Positions 31,056 to 39,752 are shown, numbered from the stretch's first letter. The stretch is DNA of 41,701 nucleotides from DAOUGC01 sp034429695 (GCA_034429695.1 DAOUGC010000238.1:1-41701), one strand, 5' to 3'. A program made the numbers and translations. The notes: generated by a model from the sequence alone, not told the origin.

Positions 31056-32525
31056 CTACCTCCCACCCAGCAATGCCAGTACCTGGCTCATCCCTGATTG
31101 CACCCACGGGGTCATCAACGCCGGGAACCAGCCCAGCGCAATCACGATAAAGCTCAACATGCCGATCACGAACTTGTCTTTCTTTTCAAGCGGAGCCACG
31201 TTTTCATACTCAGCCGGCAGTTCGCCAAAGAAAACCCTGCGTACGACGATTAAAATGTAGGCAGCGGTAACCAAAATGGCAATCACCGCGGTGATCGCCA
31301 CCCACGGCGCCGCACTCCATGCGCCCATGAAAATGGGAAACTCAGCGATAAACCCCGAGAAACCGGGCATGCCCATCGATACCAGACCACCGATGATAAA
31401 GCCAACCGCGGCCCACGGCAGTTTTTTGACCAGCCCGCCCAAACGGGCAATATCGCGAATGTGGGTGCGGTCATACACCATGCCGACAATGGCAAAGAAT
31501 AACGCCGTCATGATGCCGTGCGAGAACATTTGCATCCCCGCCCCCAGCAAGCCCTTCTCGTTGAGGGTGGCAAAACCAATCAGCACCAACCCCATGTGCG
31601 AGACCGACGAGAAACCGATCACATACTTGAAATCGGTCTGTATCAACGCAATAAATGCACCGTAGACCACATTGATTGTCGCCAGGATCAGGATACCCAG
31701 CGCCCAAAAACGCGCTCCCTCAGGCAACAGGGTAATGGCTACGCGCAGCGCGGCAAATGCTCCCACCTTCATTTCGACACCCGCCAGCAGCATGGACACC
31801 GCTGTCGGTGCTGCCACGTGGCCGTCAGGCGCCCACGAATGGAACGGGAAGATGCCGCTCAGCACCCCGAACCCGATAAACACCACCGGGAACCACAACC
31901 GCTGAAAATCTGCCGGGAAACCCGCTCCCTCCAACGCCAGCATGTCAAACGTGTGCAACCCTGAGCCAAAATACAACGCCAGTGCACCCACCAGCGCCAC
32001 CACGCTTCCGGCAAACAGGTACAACGTTAACTTCATGCCGCCATACTCGCGCGTCTGCGGATACCCCCACAGAATGATCATCAAGTATTTTGGGAAAACC
32101 GCGATCTCAAAGAAGAAGAACAGTAGAAACAGGTCCAGCGAGACGAACACCCCCAGTACACTGGCAGCCAGGAACATGTAGAACGAGAAAAATTCCTTGG
32201 GGCGGTCTTCCACCCGCCATGACACCAGCACGCCCGATAAAACCACCACGCCGGTCATCAACACCAGCGGCGCGCTCACCCCGTTGACCCCCAGGAAGTA
32301 CGAGATGCCAAGCTGTGGGATCCAGTTCATGCGTTCAATGAACTGATATCCTCCCGCTTCATTTGAGTAACCAAAATAAACCACCAGCGAGAGCGCCAGC
32401 ACCAATCCGGCTGCAACAGCAGCCACCCGGCGCGGCCAGGCAGTCCTTCCAACCGGCAGCAACAGAATGGCAATTCCTGCTGCCAGGGGTATGAACACCA
32501 TAACACTCAGTATTGGAAAATTCAT
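31056..32525 (-). CDS. nuoM: NADH-quinone oxidoreductase subunit M, second copy
   Basis: A 489-residue antiporter-like subunit clearly of the M type, directly downstream of another nuoM. Conserved features: Glu140 in TM5 (FFFFEIAVFPKYLMI), FPFHSWAPDGHVAAPTAVS in the TM7 region, Lys253 in TM8 (MKVGAF), QTDFKYVIGFSSVSHMG, and the TM12 Glu (GFIAEFPIF). The TM7 Lys equivalent to E. coli K234, which is Lys233 in the first copy, is Leu222 here. That Lys is essential for pumping in E. coli NuoM, so this copy may pump differently. GGGGTGA precedes the ATG by about 7 nt. The gene is intact and not a recent duplicate, as identity to the first copy is low. Confidence 0.92.
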   Translation of the reverse strand: MNFPILSVMVFIPLAAGIAILLLPVGRTAWPRRVAAVAAGLVLALSLVVYFGYSNEAGGYQFIERMNWIPQLGISYFLGVNGVSAPLVLMTGVVVLSGVLVSWRVEDRPKEFFSFYMFLAASVLGVFVSLDLFLLFFFFEIAVFPKYLMIILWGYPQTREYGGMKLTLYLFAGSVVALVGALALYFGSGLHTFDMLALEGAGFPADFQRLWFPVVFIGFGVLSGIFPFHSWAPDGHVAAPTAVSMLLAGVEMKVGAFAALRVAITLLPEGARFWALGILILATINVVYGAFIALIQTDFKYVIGFSSVSHMGLVLIGFATLNEKGLLGAGMQMFSHGIMTALFFAIVGMVYDRTHIRDIARLGGLVKKLPWAAVGFIIGGLVSMGMPGFSGFIAEFPIFMGAWSAAPWVAITAVIAILVTAAYILIVVRRVFFGELPAEYENVAPLEKKDKFVIGMLSFIVIALGWFPALMTPWVQSGMSQVLALLGGR

Positions 32526-32544
32526 GCTGTTATCACCCCACCGG

Positions 32545-34056
32545 TTAAAAAATGAGATTAATGGCGCGGTTTATCAGATCCATCAACCAGGCCGGATACA
32601 CCCCAATGGCAATGGTCAAAGCCAGCATGGGTGCGATGATGACCACATCCAAGGCAGTGACATCCCGCAGGGTCCCCTGCCAGCGTTCATTCAATGGCCC
32701 ATGCAGCACCATTTTTAGCGCCTTAAGGATGTACGCGCCTGTGAACAACAGCCCGATCATCGAAAGCGTGGTGACCAGGGTGAAGACCGGGAAGGCTCCC
32801 CGCACCACCAGAAATTCGGACACAAACCCGCCCATGGCAGGCAACCCCAGCGAAGCCATGGCGGTCGCCAGCAACAGACTGCCGTACACCGGCATCTGCC
32901 GCCATAAGCCGCCGAAATCATTCAGATTGCGGGTGTGCGCCTGATCGTACAGCACCCCCACCAGGAAGAACATGCCAGCCGCCGATAACCCGTGCGTCAC
33001 CATCTGCAGGACCGCGCCGTTGAGCGCAAACACCGCATGAGGACCCTCCATTGATTTTGCAGCAGCCGCTATACCAAGCACCACAAACCCCATATGATTG
33101 ATGGATGAATATGCCACCAACCGTTTGAAGTCGGATTGCCCATACGCCCCAAACGCCCCCATGATGATCGCCAGCGCGCCAAAAGCCGCCAGCCAGCCAG
33201 CATATATTTGCGATTCCTGCGGGAAGAGTGGTAACACCAGGCGCAGGAACCCGTAAGCGCCCAGCTTGAGTAACACCCCCGCCAGGATCATGGAACCAGC
33301 AGTGGGGGCTTCTGTATGCGCATCCGGCAGCCAGGTATGGAAGGGGAACACCGGAACCTTGACGGCAAACGCAATCACAAACGCCCAGAAGGCGATGGAT
33401 TTGACCGTGGCAACCGGCAAATTGAATAACGTCCCGTCCTGAAGCGACGGCAATATTTCGTACAGACGGGTCAGGTCGTAAGTGTTCGCCACCACGCCGA
33501 TCGCCTGGGTTGCCAGCAGCAAACCAAGAGAACCGCCCATGGTATACAGGATGAACTTCAAGGAGGCATAATTGCGGTTTGCCCCACCCCACTGGTTGAT
33601 CAGGAAGTACATCGGAACCAGCCCGACTTCCCAAAACACAAAGAAAAGCAGCAAATCAAGACTGAGAAACACACCCAGCATTCCGGTTTCCAGCAACAGG
33701 AACAGGATCAAATACCCTTTTAAACGTTCCCTGATCGAGCCGGAAGCCAGCAGCGCCAGTGGGGTCAGTAACGCAGTCAGCAGGACCATCGCCAGTGAAA
33801 GCCCGTCAATGCCGAGGTGATAATCAGCCTGGATCGCGGCAAACCACGGCACTTTTTCCACCATTTGAAAGCCTGCCATGGTTGAATCAAAACGCGCCCA
33901 TGCCACAAGTGACAGCGCAAACACCAAAAGACTGAATGACAGCGCCACCCAGCGTAACAATTTCTCCCGTCCGGCAGGCAGTCCAAGCAATACCAGCGCG
34001 CCTACTGCAGGCAGAAAAAGAATAAACGTCAGTAAATGATTGGCAAGAAATTCCAT
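32545..34056 (-). CDS. nuoM: NADH-quinone oxidoreductase subunit M, first copy
   Basis: Canonical NuoM of 503 residues with about 14 membrane helices. Proton-path residues are all in place: Glu143 in TM5 (FFVFWEVGLVPMYFLI), Lys233 in TM7 (AVKVPVFPFHTWLPDAHTEAPTAGS), Lys264 in TM8 (LLKLGAYG) and Glu in TM12 (GFVSEFLVV). QSDFKRLVAYSSINHMGFV and the THGLSAAGMFFLVG segment are characteristic. It lies between nuoL and the second nuoM with short gaps, so it is part of the same transcript. Confidence 0.96.
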   Translation of the reverse strand: MEFLANHLLTFILFLPAVGALVLLGLPAGREKLLRWVALSFSLLVFALSLVAWARFDSTMAGFQMVEKVPWFAAIQADYHLGIDGLSLAMVLLTALLTPLALLASGSIRERLKGYLILFLLLETGMLGVFLSLDLLLFFVFWEVGLVPMYFLINQWGGANRNYASLKFILYTMGGSLGLLLATQAIGVVANTYDLTRLYEILPSLQDGTLFNLPVATVKSIAFWAFVIAFAVKVPVFPFHTWLPDAHTEAPTAGSMILAGVLLKLGAYGFLRLVLPLFPQESQIYAGWLAAFGALAIIMGAFGAYGQSDFKRLVAYSSINHMGFVVLGIAAAAKSMEGPHAVFALNGAVLQMVTHGLSAAGMFFLVGVLYDQAHTRNLNDFGGLWRQMPVYGSLLLATAMASLGLPAMGGFVSEFLVVRGAFPVFTLVTTLSMIGLLFTGAYILKALKMVLHGPLNERWQGTLRDVTALDVVIIAPMLALTIAIGVYPAWLMDLINRAINLIF

Positions 34057-34080
34057 CCCTGTATCCCCGGTTGCACCGCT

Positions 34081-36264
34081 CTATATGGATGAAAGTAAAA
34101 ACACGAAGATCACCCCGGTAAGCAATACCGCCAGGATGGTCACCAGCATGTACTGTTGCAAACGACCGCTCTGCATGCCGCGCATGGAACCACCCGTCAT
34201 TTTTGTACCGTTGCCAAGGGCATCGCCCGCGCCGTTGATCACAGGCGTATCAAACCCATTGCGCAGCACTCCACCCAGCCAGCCGCCCAACTTGCCGATC
34301 AGATGCAGAACCCAGTCGAGCACGCCTTTATCCACCCATTTGGACGTGAATACCTCACTGATCCAGGCCGCCGGTTTGACAAACAGGAAGTTGTAGACCT
34401 CGTCGAAATAATATTTCGACTGCACAAACCGGTACAAGCCACCCAGCCGCCGTTCCAGTATATCGGTCTGACCGGGGCGCAGCGAGCGATACACCAGCCA
34501 GCCAAGCGCCAGACCTCCCACGGACACGATCACCGAGACCAGCAACGGGACCAGGCTATGATGCGCTCCAGCTTCATGACCGGCGCCTTCCAGCAATCCG
34601 GAGCCAACAAAACCGGCAAACCAGTCACCCCCGGTGCGGCCAAGCAGCGGAAATGCTTCAGGAATACCAGCCCACCCGGCAGCAACGGCAAAAACCGCCA
34701 GTATTGTCAGGGGCACGGTCATCGTCCTGCCCGGTTCATGCGCAAATTCGGCGGCTTTGCTGCGCGGCGTACCCAGGAAGGTCATGGCGATCTGCCGCGC
34801 GGTATAGAACGCGGTCAACAATGCCGCCAACGCCAGCAACCAGAAGACCACTTCAAAACCGCCCTCATACGCGCCGGTCAGAATGGCATCCTTGGACCAG
34901 AAACCAGCCGTCACCAGCGGAAAACCGGATAACGCCAGACCACCGGCCACAAACGTCCAGAAGGTTACCGGCAGTCGTTTCCGCAATCCACCCATGTTGC
35001 GCATGTCCTGCGGGTCCACATGTTCACCCGTGTGCAACACACCGTGTTCCATGCCGTGGATCACCGAGCCGGAGCCAAGAAATAACAACGCCTTGAAGAA
35101 GGCATGGGTAACCAGATGAAATACAGCCGCACCGTAGGCCCCAATACCAAGCGCAGCCACCATGTAGCCAAGCTGGCTGATGGTGGAATAAGCCAGCACC
35201 CTTTTGATATCGTTCTGGGTCACTGCAATGGTGGCGCCCAGCAGCGCAGTGATCACCCCCACCCACGCCATCACCTGCATCGGTACGGTCAACGCTTCGC
35301 CGCTGTGCCAGCCGGTGGAGATCAATGGGAAGAAACGCGCCGACAGGTACACACCCGCAGAAACCATGGTGGCAGCATGGATCATGGCTGAGACCGGTGT
35401 GGGACCTTCCATTGCGTCAGGCAACCAGACATGCAATGGAAACTGCGCTGATTTTCCAACCGTACCCGCAAACAGCAGCAAGCCGATCAGCCCCGCCCAG
35501 CTTAAACCGGCGATGGGCGAGACAGCAGCGGCCAGTCCTTCCAGCACAGCCGGATTGGCCAGAATCTCGCGGAAGTTCAAGGTCCCGGTTAGTGCATACA
35601 ACCCGGCAAGCCCAAGCAACATGAACATATCGCCGATACGCGTGACCATGAATGCCTTAACAGCCGCATCGCGCGCAGACGGTTTGCCATACCAGAACCC
35701 AATCAACAGGTAAGAACACAGCCCCATGATCTCCCATGCCATGTAAAGCACCAGCAGGTTGTCTGTGACCACCAGAGCCAGCATGGCAAAGGCAAACAAC
35801 GAGCTCATCGCAAAAAAACGGGCATACATCGGTTCCACAGATGGGACCACATGCTCGTGCCCGTGCTCCTTGATGGTTGCACCCTGCGGTGGCAACCCCG
35901 CCTGATCATTCGCCCCTTTGGGTTGTCCGAAATTGTGATACCCCACGCTGTAGATCAAAATCATCAATACGGTCCAGGCCACAAAGAACAACGCCACCGT
36001 TGATAACGGATCCAGCAGCACCCCCACCTTCAACCATTCCTCACCAATCGGCAGCCAGTTGACCGAGCTTTCCAACGGGCTCCCTGCAGTGATATTACTC
36101 AACGCCCAGATGAACAAAGCCATACCTGCCAGCCAGGATGCCCCCGCACCAACAAGCGCCAGGGTGTGGCTTAATGCATTGTTACGCCGCGCGAAAAAGA
36201 TGATTAAGACAAATGCCAGCAACGGTGGCAGCGGAACCAACCAGAGTAATGTATTCATCCCCAT
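34081..36264 (-). CDS. nuoL: NADH-quinone oxidoreductase subunit L
   Basis: Distal antiporter-like subunit with the long lateral amphipathic helix. At 727 residues it is well above the roughly 610 of E. coli. Key residues: Glu178 in TM5 (LYMAWEIMGLCSYLLIGFWYG), Lys in TM7 (GTVGKSAQFPLHVWLPDAMEGPTPVSA), QNDIKRVLAYSTISQLGYM, HAFFKALLFLGSG, and the TM12 Lys-Asp pair (TAGFWSKDAI). About 34 of the additional residues form a hydrophilic, His/Gly/Pro-containing loop at about 112-146, before TM4/5. The rest lies in the C-terminal third that contains the lateral helix. Two ATGs (36264 and 36258) are possible; GGAGG lies 10 nt before the first. Confidence 0.96.
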   Translation of the reverse strand: MGMNTLLWLVPLPPLLAFVLIIFFARRNNALSHTLALVGAGASWLAGMALFIWALSNITAGSPLESSVNWLPIGEEWLKVGVLLDPLSTVALFFVAWTVLMILIYSVGYHNFGQPKGANDQAGLPPQGATIKEHGHEHVVPSVEPMYARFFAMSSLFAFAMLALVVTDNLLVLYMAWEIMGLCSYLLIGFWYGKPSARDAAVKAFMVTRIGDMFMLLGLAGLYALTGTLNFREILANPAVLEGLAAAVSPIAGLSWAGLIGLLLFAGTVGKSAQFPLHVWLPDAMEGPTPVSAMIHAATMVSAGVYLSARFFPLISTGWHSGEALTVPMQVMAWVGVITALLGATIAVTQNDIKRVLAYSTISQLGYMVAALGIGAYGAAVFHLVTHAFFKALLFLGSGSVIHGMEHGVLHTGEHVDPQDMRNMGGLRKRLPVTFWTFVAGGLALSGFPLVTAGFWSKDAILTGAYEGGFEVVFWLLALAALLTAFYTARQIAMTFLGTPRSKAAEFAHEPGRTMTVPLTILAVFAVAAGWAGIPEAFPLLGRTGGDWFAGFVGSGLLEGAGHEAGAHHSLVPLLVSVIVSVGGLALGWLVYRSLRPGQTDILERRLGGLYRFVQSKYYFDEVYNFLFVKPAAWISEVFTSKWVDKGVLDWVLHLIGKLGGWLGGVLRNGFDTPVINGAGDALGNGTKMTGGSMRGMQSGRLQQYMLVTILAVLLTGVIFVFLLSSI

Positions 36265-36282
36265 ACCAATTATGCCTCCGGG

Positions 36283-36591
36283 TTAACCACGCATCAGGTC
36301 CAGTTCACTGGCAATAATCAAATGGCGGCGACGGTATGCTGAAATTATCAACGCCAGCCCCACCGCCGTCTCTGCCGAGGCAGCCGCAAAAACAATGGCA
36401 ACAAACACCAGCCCATTTAACTGCTGTCCATAAAGGTAGCTCCAGAATGCCAGCAGATTAATGTTGACTGCGTTGAGCATCAACTCAATACCCATCAACA
36501 TCGCGATGGCGTTCTTTCTGCCCAGCACACCAAACAGGCCAATAAAAAACAACAATATGGCGACCACCAGATACCAGGAAAGCGGGATCAT
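36283..36591 (-). CDS. nuoK: NADH-quinone oxidoreductase subunit K
   Basis: A three-helix membrane subunit of 102 residues that helps link the quinone site to the antiporter-like subunits. The two functionally important glutamates are visible at Glu36 (MLMGIELMLNAVNIN) and Glu74 (AASAETAVGLALI). Start and stop of nuoJ and nuoK overlap as ATGA, indicating translational coupling. Confidence 0.96.
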   Translation of the reverse strand: MIPLSWYLVVAILLFFIGLFGVLGRKNAIAMLMGIELMLNAVNINLLAFWSYLYGQQLNGLVFVAIVFAAASAETAVGLALIISAYRRRHLIIASELDLMRG

Positions 36592-37109
36592 GAACGCGCC
36601 TCCTTGTGCTCAATACCGACAAAGATGGCGCCCACCATGGCTGCCAGCAGCAGAATGGATGCCACCTCAAACGGGATGACAAAACCATTGGGGTCCACCA
36701 GCGCCAGACCCAGCGCCTGAATATCCTCTCCGCCCGCTGCCACCGACCGCTCAACCACGGTACTGGCATCCCAGCGGGTGATCAGCCAGATCAGCCCACC
36801 CGCCAGACCAGCGCACAGCACCAGACCCAACCACCATGCGCGGTGAAGTTGCTGGCGTTCGTCATCCATCATGCGCCGCGTCAGCATGACACCCACGATG
36901 ATCAGGATGGCGATTGCCCCGATATACACCAGCAGTTGCACAATGGCAAAGAATCGGGTTTCCAGCAGCGCCATCAGCACCGCCACGCCCATTAATGAAA
37001 GCACCAGCCACAGCGCAGCGTGCATCATGCGCCGTACGCTCACCACCATCACCGCTGCTCCCAGCGTGACCAGCGCGGCTATCAGGAAGATGATTTGCAT
37101 TCCGCTCAT
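36588..37109 (-). CDS. nuoJ: NADH-quinone oxidoreductase subunit J
   Basis: A 173-residue, five-helix membrane subunit. The conserved TM3 region is ETRFFAIVQLLVYIGAIAILIIVGVML, which in other complexes contains the pi-bulge helix that controls the water path. FEVASILLLAAMVGAIFVG forms the last helix. Its ATG overlaps the nuoH stop (ATATGAG), and its own stop overlaps nuoK. Confidence 0.96.
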   Translation of the reverse strand: MSGMQIIFLIAALVTLGAAVMVVSVRRMMHAALWLVLSLMGVAVLMALLETRFFAIVQLLVYIGAIAILIIVGVMLTRRMMDDERQQLHRAWWLGLVLCAGLAGGLIWLITRWDASTVVERSVAAGGEDIQALGLALVDPNGFVIPFEVASILLLAAMVGAIFVGIEHKEARS

Positions 37110-38353
37110 ATGGTTTCCACCCCGGCTTGCGGATTATCTGTATCAACAGGAAAAGCCGAAACCTTCTCAGGCGTTGCCACCGGTCTGGGGGTCGCCACCT
37201 GCTTGCGGCGGCTGCCGGCGGTCAAGCGGTCGTAAATGGTGTCATAAATCACCAGCACAAGCACATTCATGACCAGCATGGCTGCCACAAACACCACTTT
37301 GGGCGTCTGCGGAACCAGCTTCATCATCAAAGCCGTGAAGATGATCAGGATCAACGAGACAGGTGTCAAAATTTTCCAGTTGAGATCCATCATCTGGTCG
37401 ATCCTAAAGCGCGGCATGGAAGCCCGCAGCACGATCATGGCAAAGTAAACAATGGCAGTCTTGGCGATGTAATACACCACCCCAAGCAGCGGAAACTGCT
37501 GGACGCCCGGCCCCATCCAACCGCCCAAAAAGAATGTGGCGAACAATAGTGAAATGGTGAAGGCATGCAAAAAATCGGCTACGTAAAACATGCCGAACTT
37601 CAGCCCGGAATACTCAATGTTAAATCCTGCCACCAACTCGGATTCCGACTCCACCAGGTCAAACGGCGCGCGCCCCACTTCTGCAATGGATGATATGAAG
37701 AAAATCAAAGCCGCCACCGGCGCCACCAAAATGTACGGAACCTGCTGCGCCTGGGTAATGGTGTTAAGGCTCATCGAACCCGCCAACATCACCGGAATAA
37801 GCAGTGAGAGCACCATTGGCACTTCATAAGAGATGAGTTGCGCCACCGCACGGAAAGCCGCCAGCAGGGCAAATTTATTGTTCGAGCCCCAGCCCGCCAG
37901 CACCACCGCCATCTCGCCCAGGCTGCCAACCGCCACGATATACAGGACGGCAACATTGAGATCCACCCCGTACAAGGTCAGCGTGAATGGGATCACTGCC
38001 CACACCATCAAAACGGCCGCCACTGACAGCACCGGCGCCAGGTTGAACGGCACCCGGTCTGCACCAAATGGCGTGATATGCTCCTTGGTGAAAATCTTTA
38101 GCATGTCAGCAACCGATTGGAACAGGCCAAACGGCCCCACCCGGTTGGGCCCCAACCGGTCCTGCACGCGCCCGATGATTTTTCGTTCCAGCCAGATCAA
38201 CAACATGGTGAAGACCATGGCGCCGGTTGCCAGGGCAAATGCACCCACCAGGAACAACAATGCAGTCGTCAGCCAGGGCGCCATGCCCAAACTGGTCAAC
38301 CAGTCAGACAAAAAACGGAACAACCAGCCAGTCGGATCGTTAAGAAATTCCAC
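37106..38353 (-). CDS. nuoH: NADH-quinone oxidoreductase subunit H
   Basis: Quinone-chamber subunit of 415 residues with eight to nine membrane helices. Recognisable family motifs are ERKIIGRVQDRLGPNRVGPFGLFQSVAD, the Glu-rich loop SSIAEVGRAPFDLVESESELVAGFNIEYSG that lines the quinone/proton entry, and RASMPRFRIDQMMDLNWK. The C-terminus has an unusual hydrophilic tail of about 45 residues after the last helix (SRRKQVATPRPVATPEKV). Start chosen at GTG 38353 with GGGAGG 4 nt upstream; the frame is open to 38386, inside nuoA. nuoB, nuoC, nuoD and nuoI, which usually lie between A and H, are absent. Confidence 0.95.
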   Translation of the reverse strand: MEFLNDPTGWLFRFLSDWLTSLGMAPWLTTALLFLVGAFALATGAMVFTMLLIWLERKIIGRVQDRLGPNRVGPFGLFQSVADMLKIFTKEHITPFGADRVPFNLAPVLSVAAVLMVWAVIPFTLTLYGVDLNVAVLYIVAVGSLGEMAVVLAGWGSNNKFALLAAFRAVAQLISYEVPMVLSLLIPVMLAGSMSLNTITQAQQVPYILVAPVAALIFFISSIAEVGRAPFDLVESESELVAGFNIEYSGLKFGMFYVADFLHAFTISLLFATFFLGGWMGPGVQQFPLLGVVYYIAKTAIVYFAMIVLRASMPRFRIDQMMDLNWKILTPVSLILIIFTALMMKLVPQTPKVVFVAAMLVMNVLVLVIYDTIYDRLTAGSRRKQVATPRPVATPEKVSAFPVDTDNPQAGVETI

Positions 38354-38366
38354 TGCGCCTCCCAAC

Positions 38367-38723
38367 CTACTGCCACTCCAGCGCACCTTTGCGCCAGGCG
38401 TAAATCAGTCCCCCCAACAGGATCAAGATAAACAGGATTGCCTCCACCACGGCAAACAGCGTTAACTGATTGAAAGCCACCGCCCACGGGTAAAGGAAAA
38501 TGGTCTCCACATCAAAAACCAGAAACACCAGCGCATATACGTAATACTGCGCCTTGAACTGCACCCAGGTCTCCCCCACAGTTTCAACACCGCACTCATA
38601 GGTATCGTTCTTAATGAAGTCAGGTTTTCTGGGGGATAGGATGGCAGCAATACCAATGGCTGCCGCGGGAAGGAATAATGACACTAAAACAAATATGCCT
38701 ATATAAAGCCAGTCGTTGAGCAT
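38367..38723 (-). CDS. nuoA: NADH-quinone oxidoreductase subunit A
   Basis: First gene of the complex I membrane-arm cluster: 118 residues with three membrane helices. The conserved cytoplasmic loop with the active/deactive-sensitive Cys is present (KNDTYECGVETVGETWVQFKAQYYVYALVFLVFDVETIFLYPWA). ATG 38723 is preferred because the alternative GTG at 38735 overlaps the GAGGAG ribosome binding site. An extended -10 lies about 50 nt upstream, but the lipoprotein gene before it is on the same strand, so cotranscription is also possible. Confidence 0.95.
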   Translation of the reverse strand: MLNDWLYIGIFVLVSLFLPAAAIGIAAILSPRKPDFIKNDTYECGVETVGETWVQFKAQYYVYALVFLVFDVETIFLYPWAVAFNQLTLFAVVEAILFILILLGGLIYAWRKGALEWQ

Positions 38724-38773
38724 TGAAATTTCCACTCCTCATGACACTCTTGATATGACCAGGCAGCAAGTGT

Positions 38774-38782
38774 ATTTTATCA
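38774..38782 (-). promoter_or_regulatory. Possible extended -10 promoter for the nuo cluster
   Basis: TGATAAAAT on the minus strand, 51 nt before the nuoA ATG. The -35 candidate at 17-nt spacing (GGTAAG) is poor. Confidence 0.4.
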
Positions 38783-38819
38783 CAATGTTCCGTAATCTTA
38801 CCGGTTTTGGTATGTTTTC

Positions 38820-39602
38820 CTAACCAATTTGCTTCCCGACTTTTTCAGTCTGAGCATGGCGTTTTCCTCGAAAGACCTTACGCAGATCAGCAAATGGGAT
38901 GCCCAGTACCAAACCCGCCACTCCGGAAACACCCCCCAGAACGCGACCCACCCAGGCCGGCATCCCCAAAAAACTGACCACCTTCAGTTCGAGCGGCCTG
39001 GCCAACAATGCCTGCTGGTCCGATTCTCCCCCCGATTTTGGCTCCAAGTTCAAGTACAGCCACAATGTTCCCCGGTAAATCCCCGCTTCTGCAGCTCGGA
39101 CGCTCCAGAAAAAATCCAGCCGTTGCCCTGGCCGCATGGGCGTCTGGATGACACCGTAAGGTTCAACCTCCATCCCCGCCAGATCCAGCCGCGCTTCCGC
39201 CACCAGATTGTAATCATCATACAGGTTGGGGATGTTCACAGGCTGCAGCTCAACTTCATGCCCATCCATCTCAGCAGTGGGAGTCAGGCTGCCGTCCTCA
39301 TTCATCTCAAGCGACACACGAATGATTTCTCCATCCCCCACCCGCAACCGCCGCGGTGTTTCCACCACCATCATGCGTTTTTCCATCTCATAGTCGTCGC
39401 TCTCCGGTTGAACAGTGAGGGTTGGTAAAACAACCGGCTCCTCCGCTTCCGGTTCTTCCTGTTCCGGTTCAGCCATTGGAGGATAATCTTCCATCACCCC
39501 AGGCGCACAGGCAGTCACCATTACGACAAATAGCAGGAGAATAGTCAACCGGTGGAGCAAAGCATAAGAAAAGGAAATGGAAGACTTTCCCGGCATCATC
39601 AT
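38820..39602 (-). CDS. Lipoprotein with C-terminal membrane segment, unknown function
   Basis: A 260-residue protein with a signal peptide (about 15-32, LHRLTILLLFVVMVTAC) ending in a lipobox VTAC; the lipidated Cys is at about 32. A strongly acidic Pro/Glu linker follows (EPEQEEPEAEEP, about 43-56), then a beta-rich extracytoplasmic domain and a C-terminal hydrophobic stretch (about 219-240, WVGRVLGGVSGVAGLVLGIPF) with a basic tail (KVFRGKRHAQTEKVGK). Both ends therefore appear membrane-attached. I do not recognise the family. Its ATG overlaps the stop of a 49-codon membrane protein gene, and nuoA follows 96 nt downstream on the same strand. Confidence 0.75.
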   Translation of the reverse strand: MMMPGKSSISFSYALLHRLTILLLFVVMVTACAPGVMEDYPPMAEPEQEEPEAEEPVVLPTLTVQPESDDYEMEKRMMVVETPRRLRVGDGEIIRVSLEMNEDGSLTPTAEMDGHEVELQPVNIPNLYDDYNLVAEARLDLAGMEVEPYGVIQTPMRPGQRLDFFWSVRAAEAGIYRGTLWLYLNLEPKSGGESDQQALLARPLELKVVSFLGMPAWVGRVLGGVSGVAGLVLGIPFADLRKVFRGKRHAQTEKVGKQIG

Positions 39603-39748
39603 TCCTCACCATTGATTTGAACCGTGGGCATGGGAAGCACCTGGGTATCTGTGAGGATTGGCAGGCTGGTCCATAAAACCAGGATACCCGCAATGAGGAT
39701 TAACAAAACGCTCAAAACAATGCGAGACCAGGAACGTTTCTTCATCAT
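39599..39748 (-). CDS. Small single-helix membrane protein (48-49 residues)
   Basis: A short gene with the sequence pattern of a real membrane peptide: a basic N-terminus (MKKRSWSR), one hydrophobic helix of about 20 residues (IVLSVLLILIAGILVLW) and a short polar tail ending INGEE. The stop overlaps the ATG of the lipoprotein gene (ATGA), implying translational coupling. Two ATGs stand next to each other (39748 and 39745). A perfect TATAAT at 39753-39758 leaves 4 or 7 nt, so the transcript would be leaderless from the second ATG, and there is no Shine-Dalgarno site. Function unknown; perhaps a partner of the lipoprotein (inference). Confidence 0.6.
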   Translation of the reverse strand: MMKKRSWSRIVLSVLLILIAGILVLWTSLPILTDTQVLPMPTVQINGEE

Positions 39749-39752
39749 TATG

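Noticed and set aside
32918..33634. 238-codon minus-strand ORF inside nuoM
   Set aside because: Alternative frame of a well-supported nuoM gene with all catalytic residues; no independent evidence.
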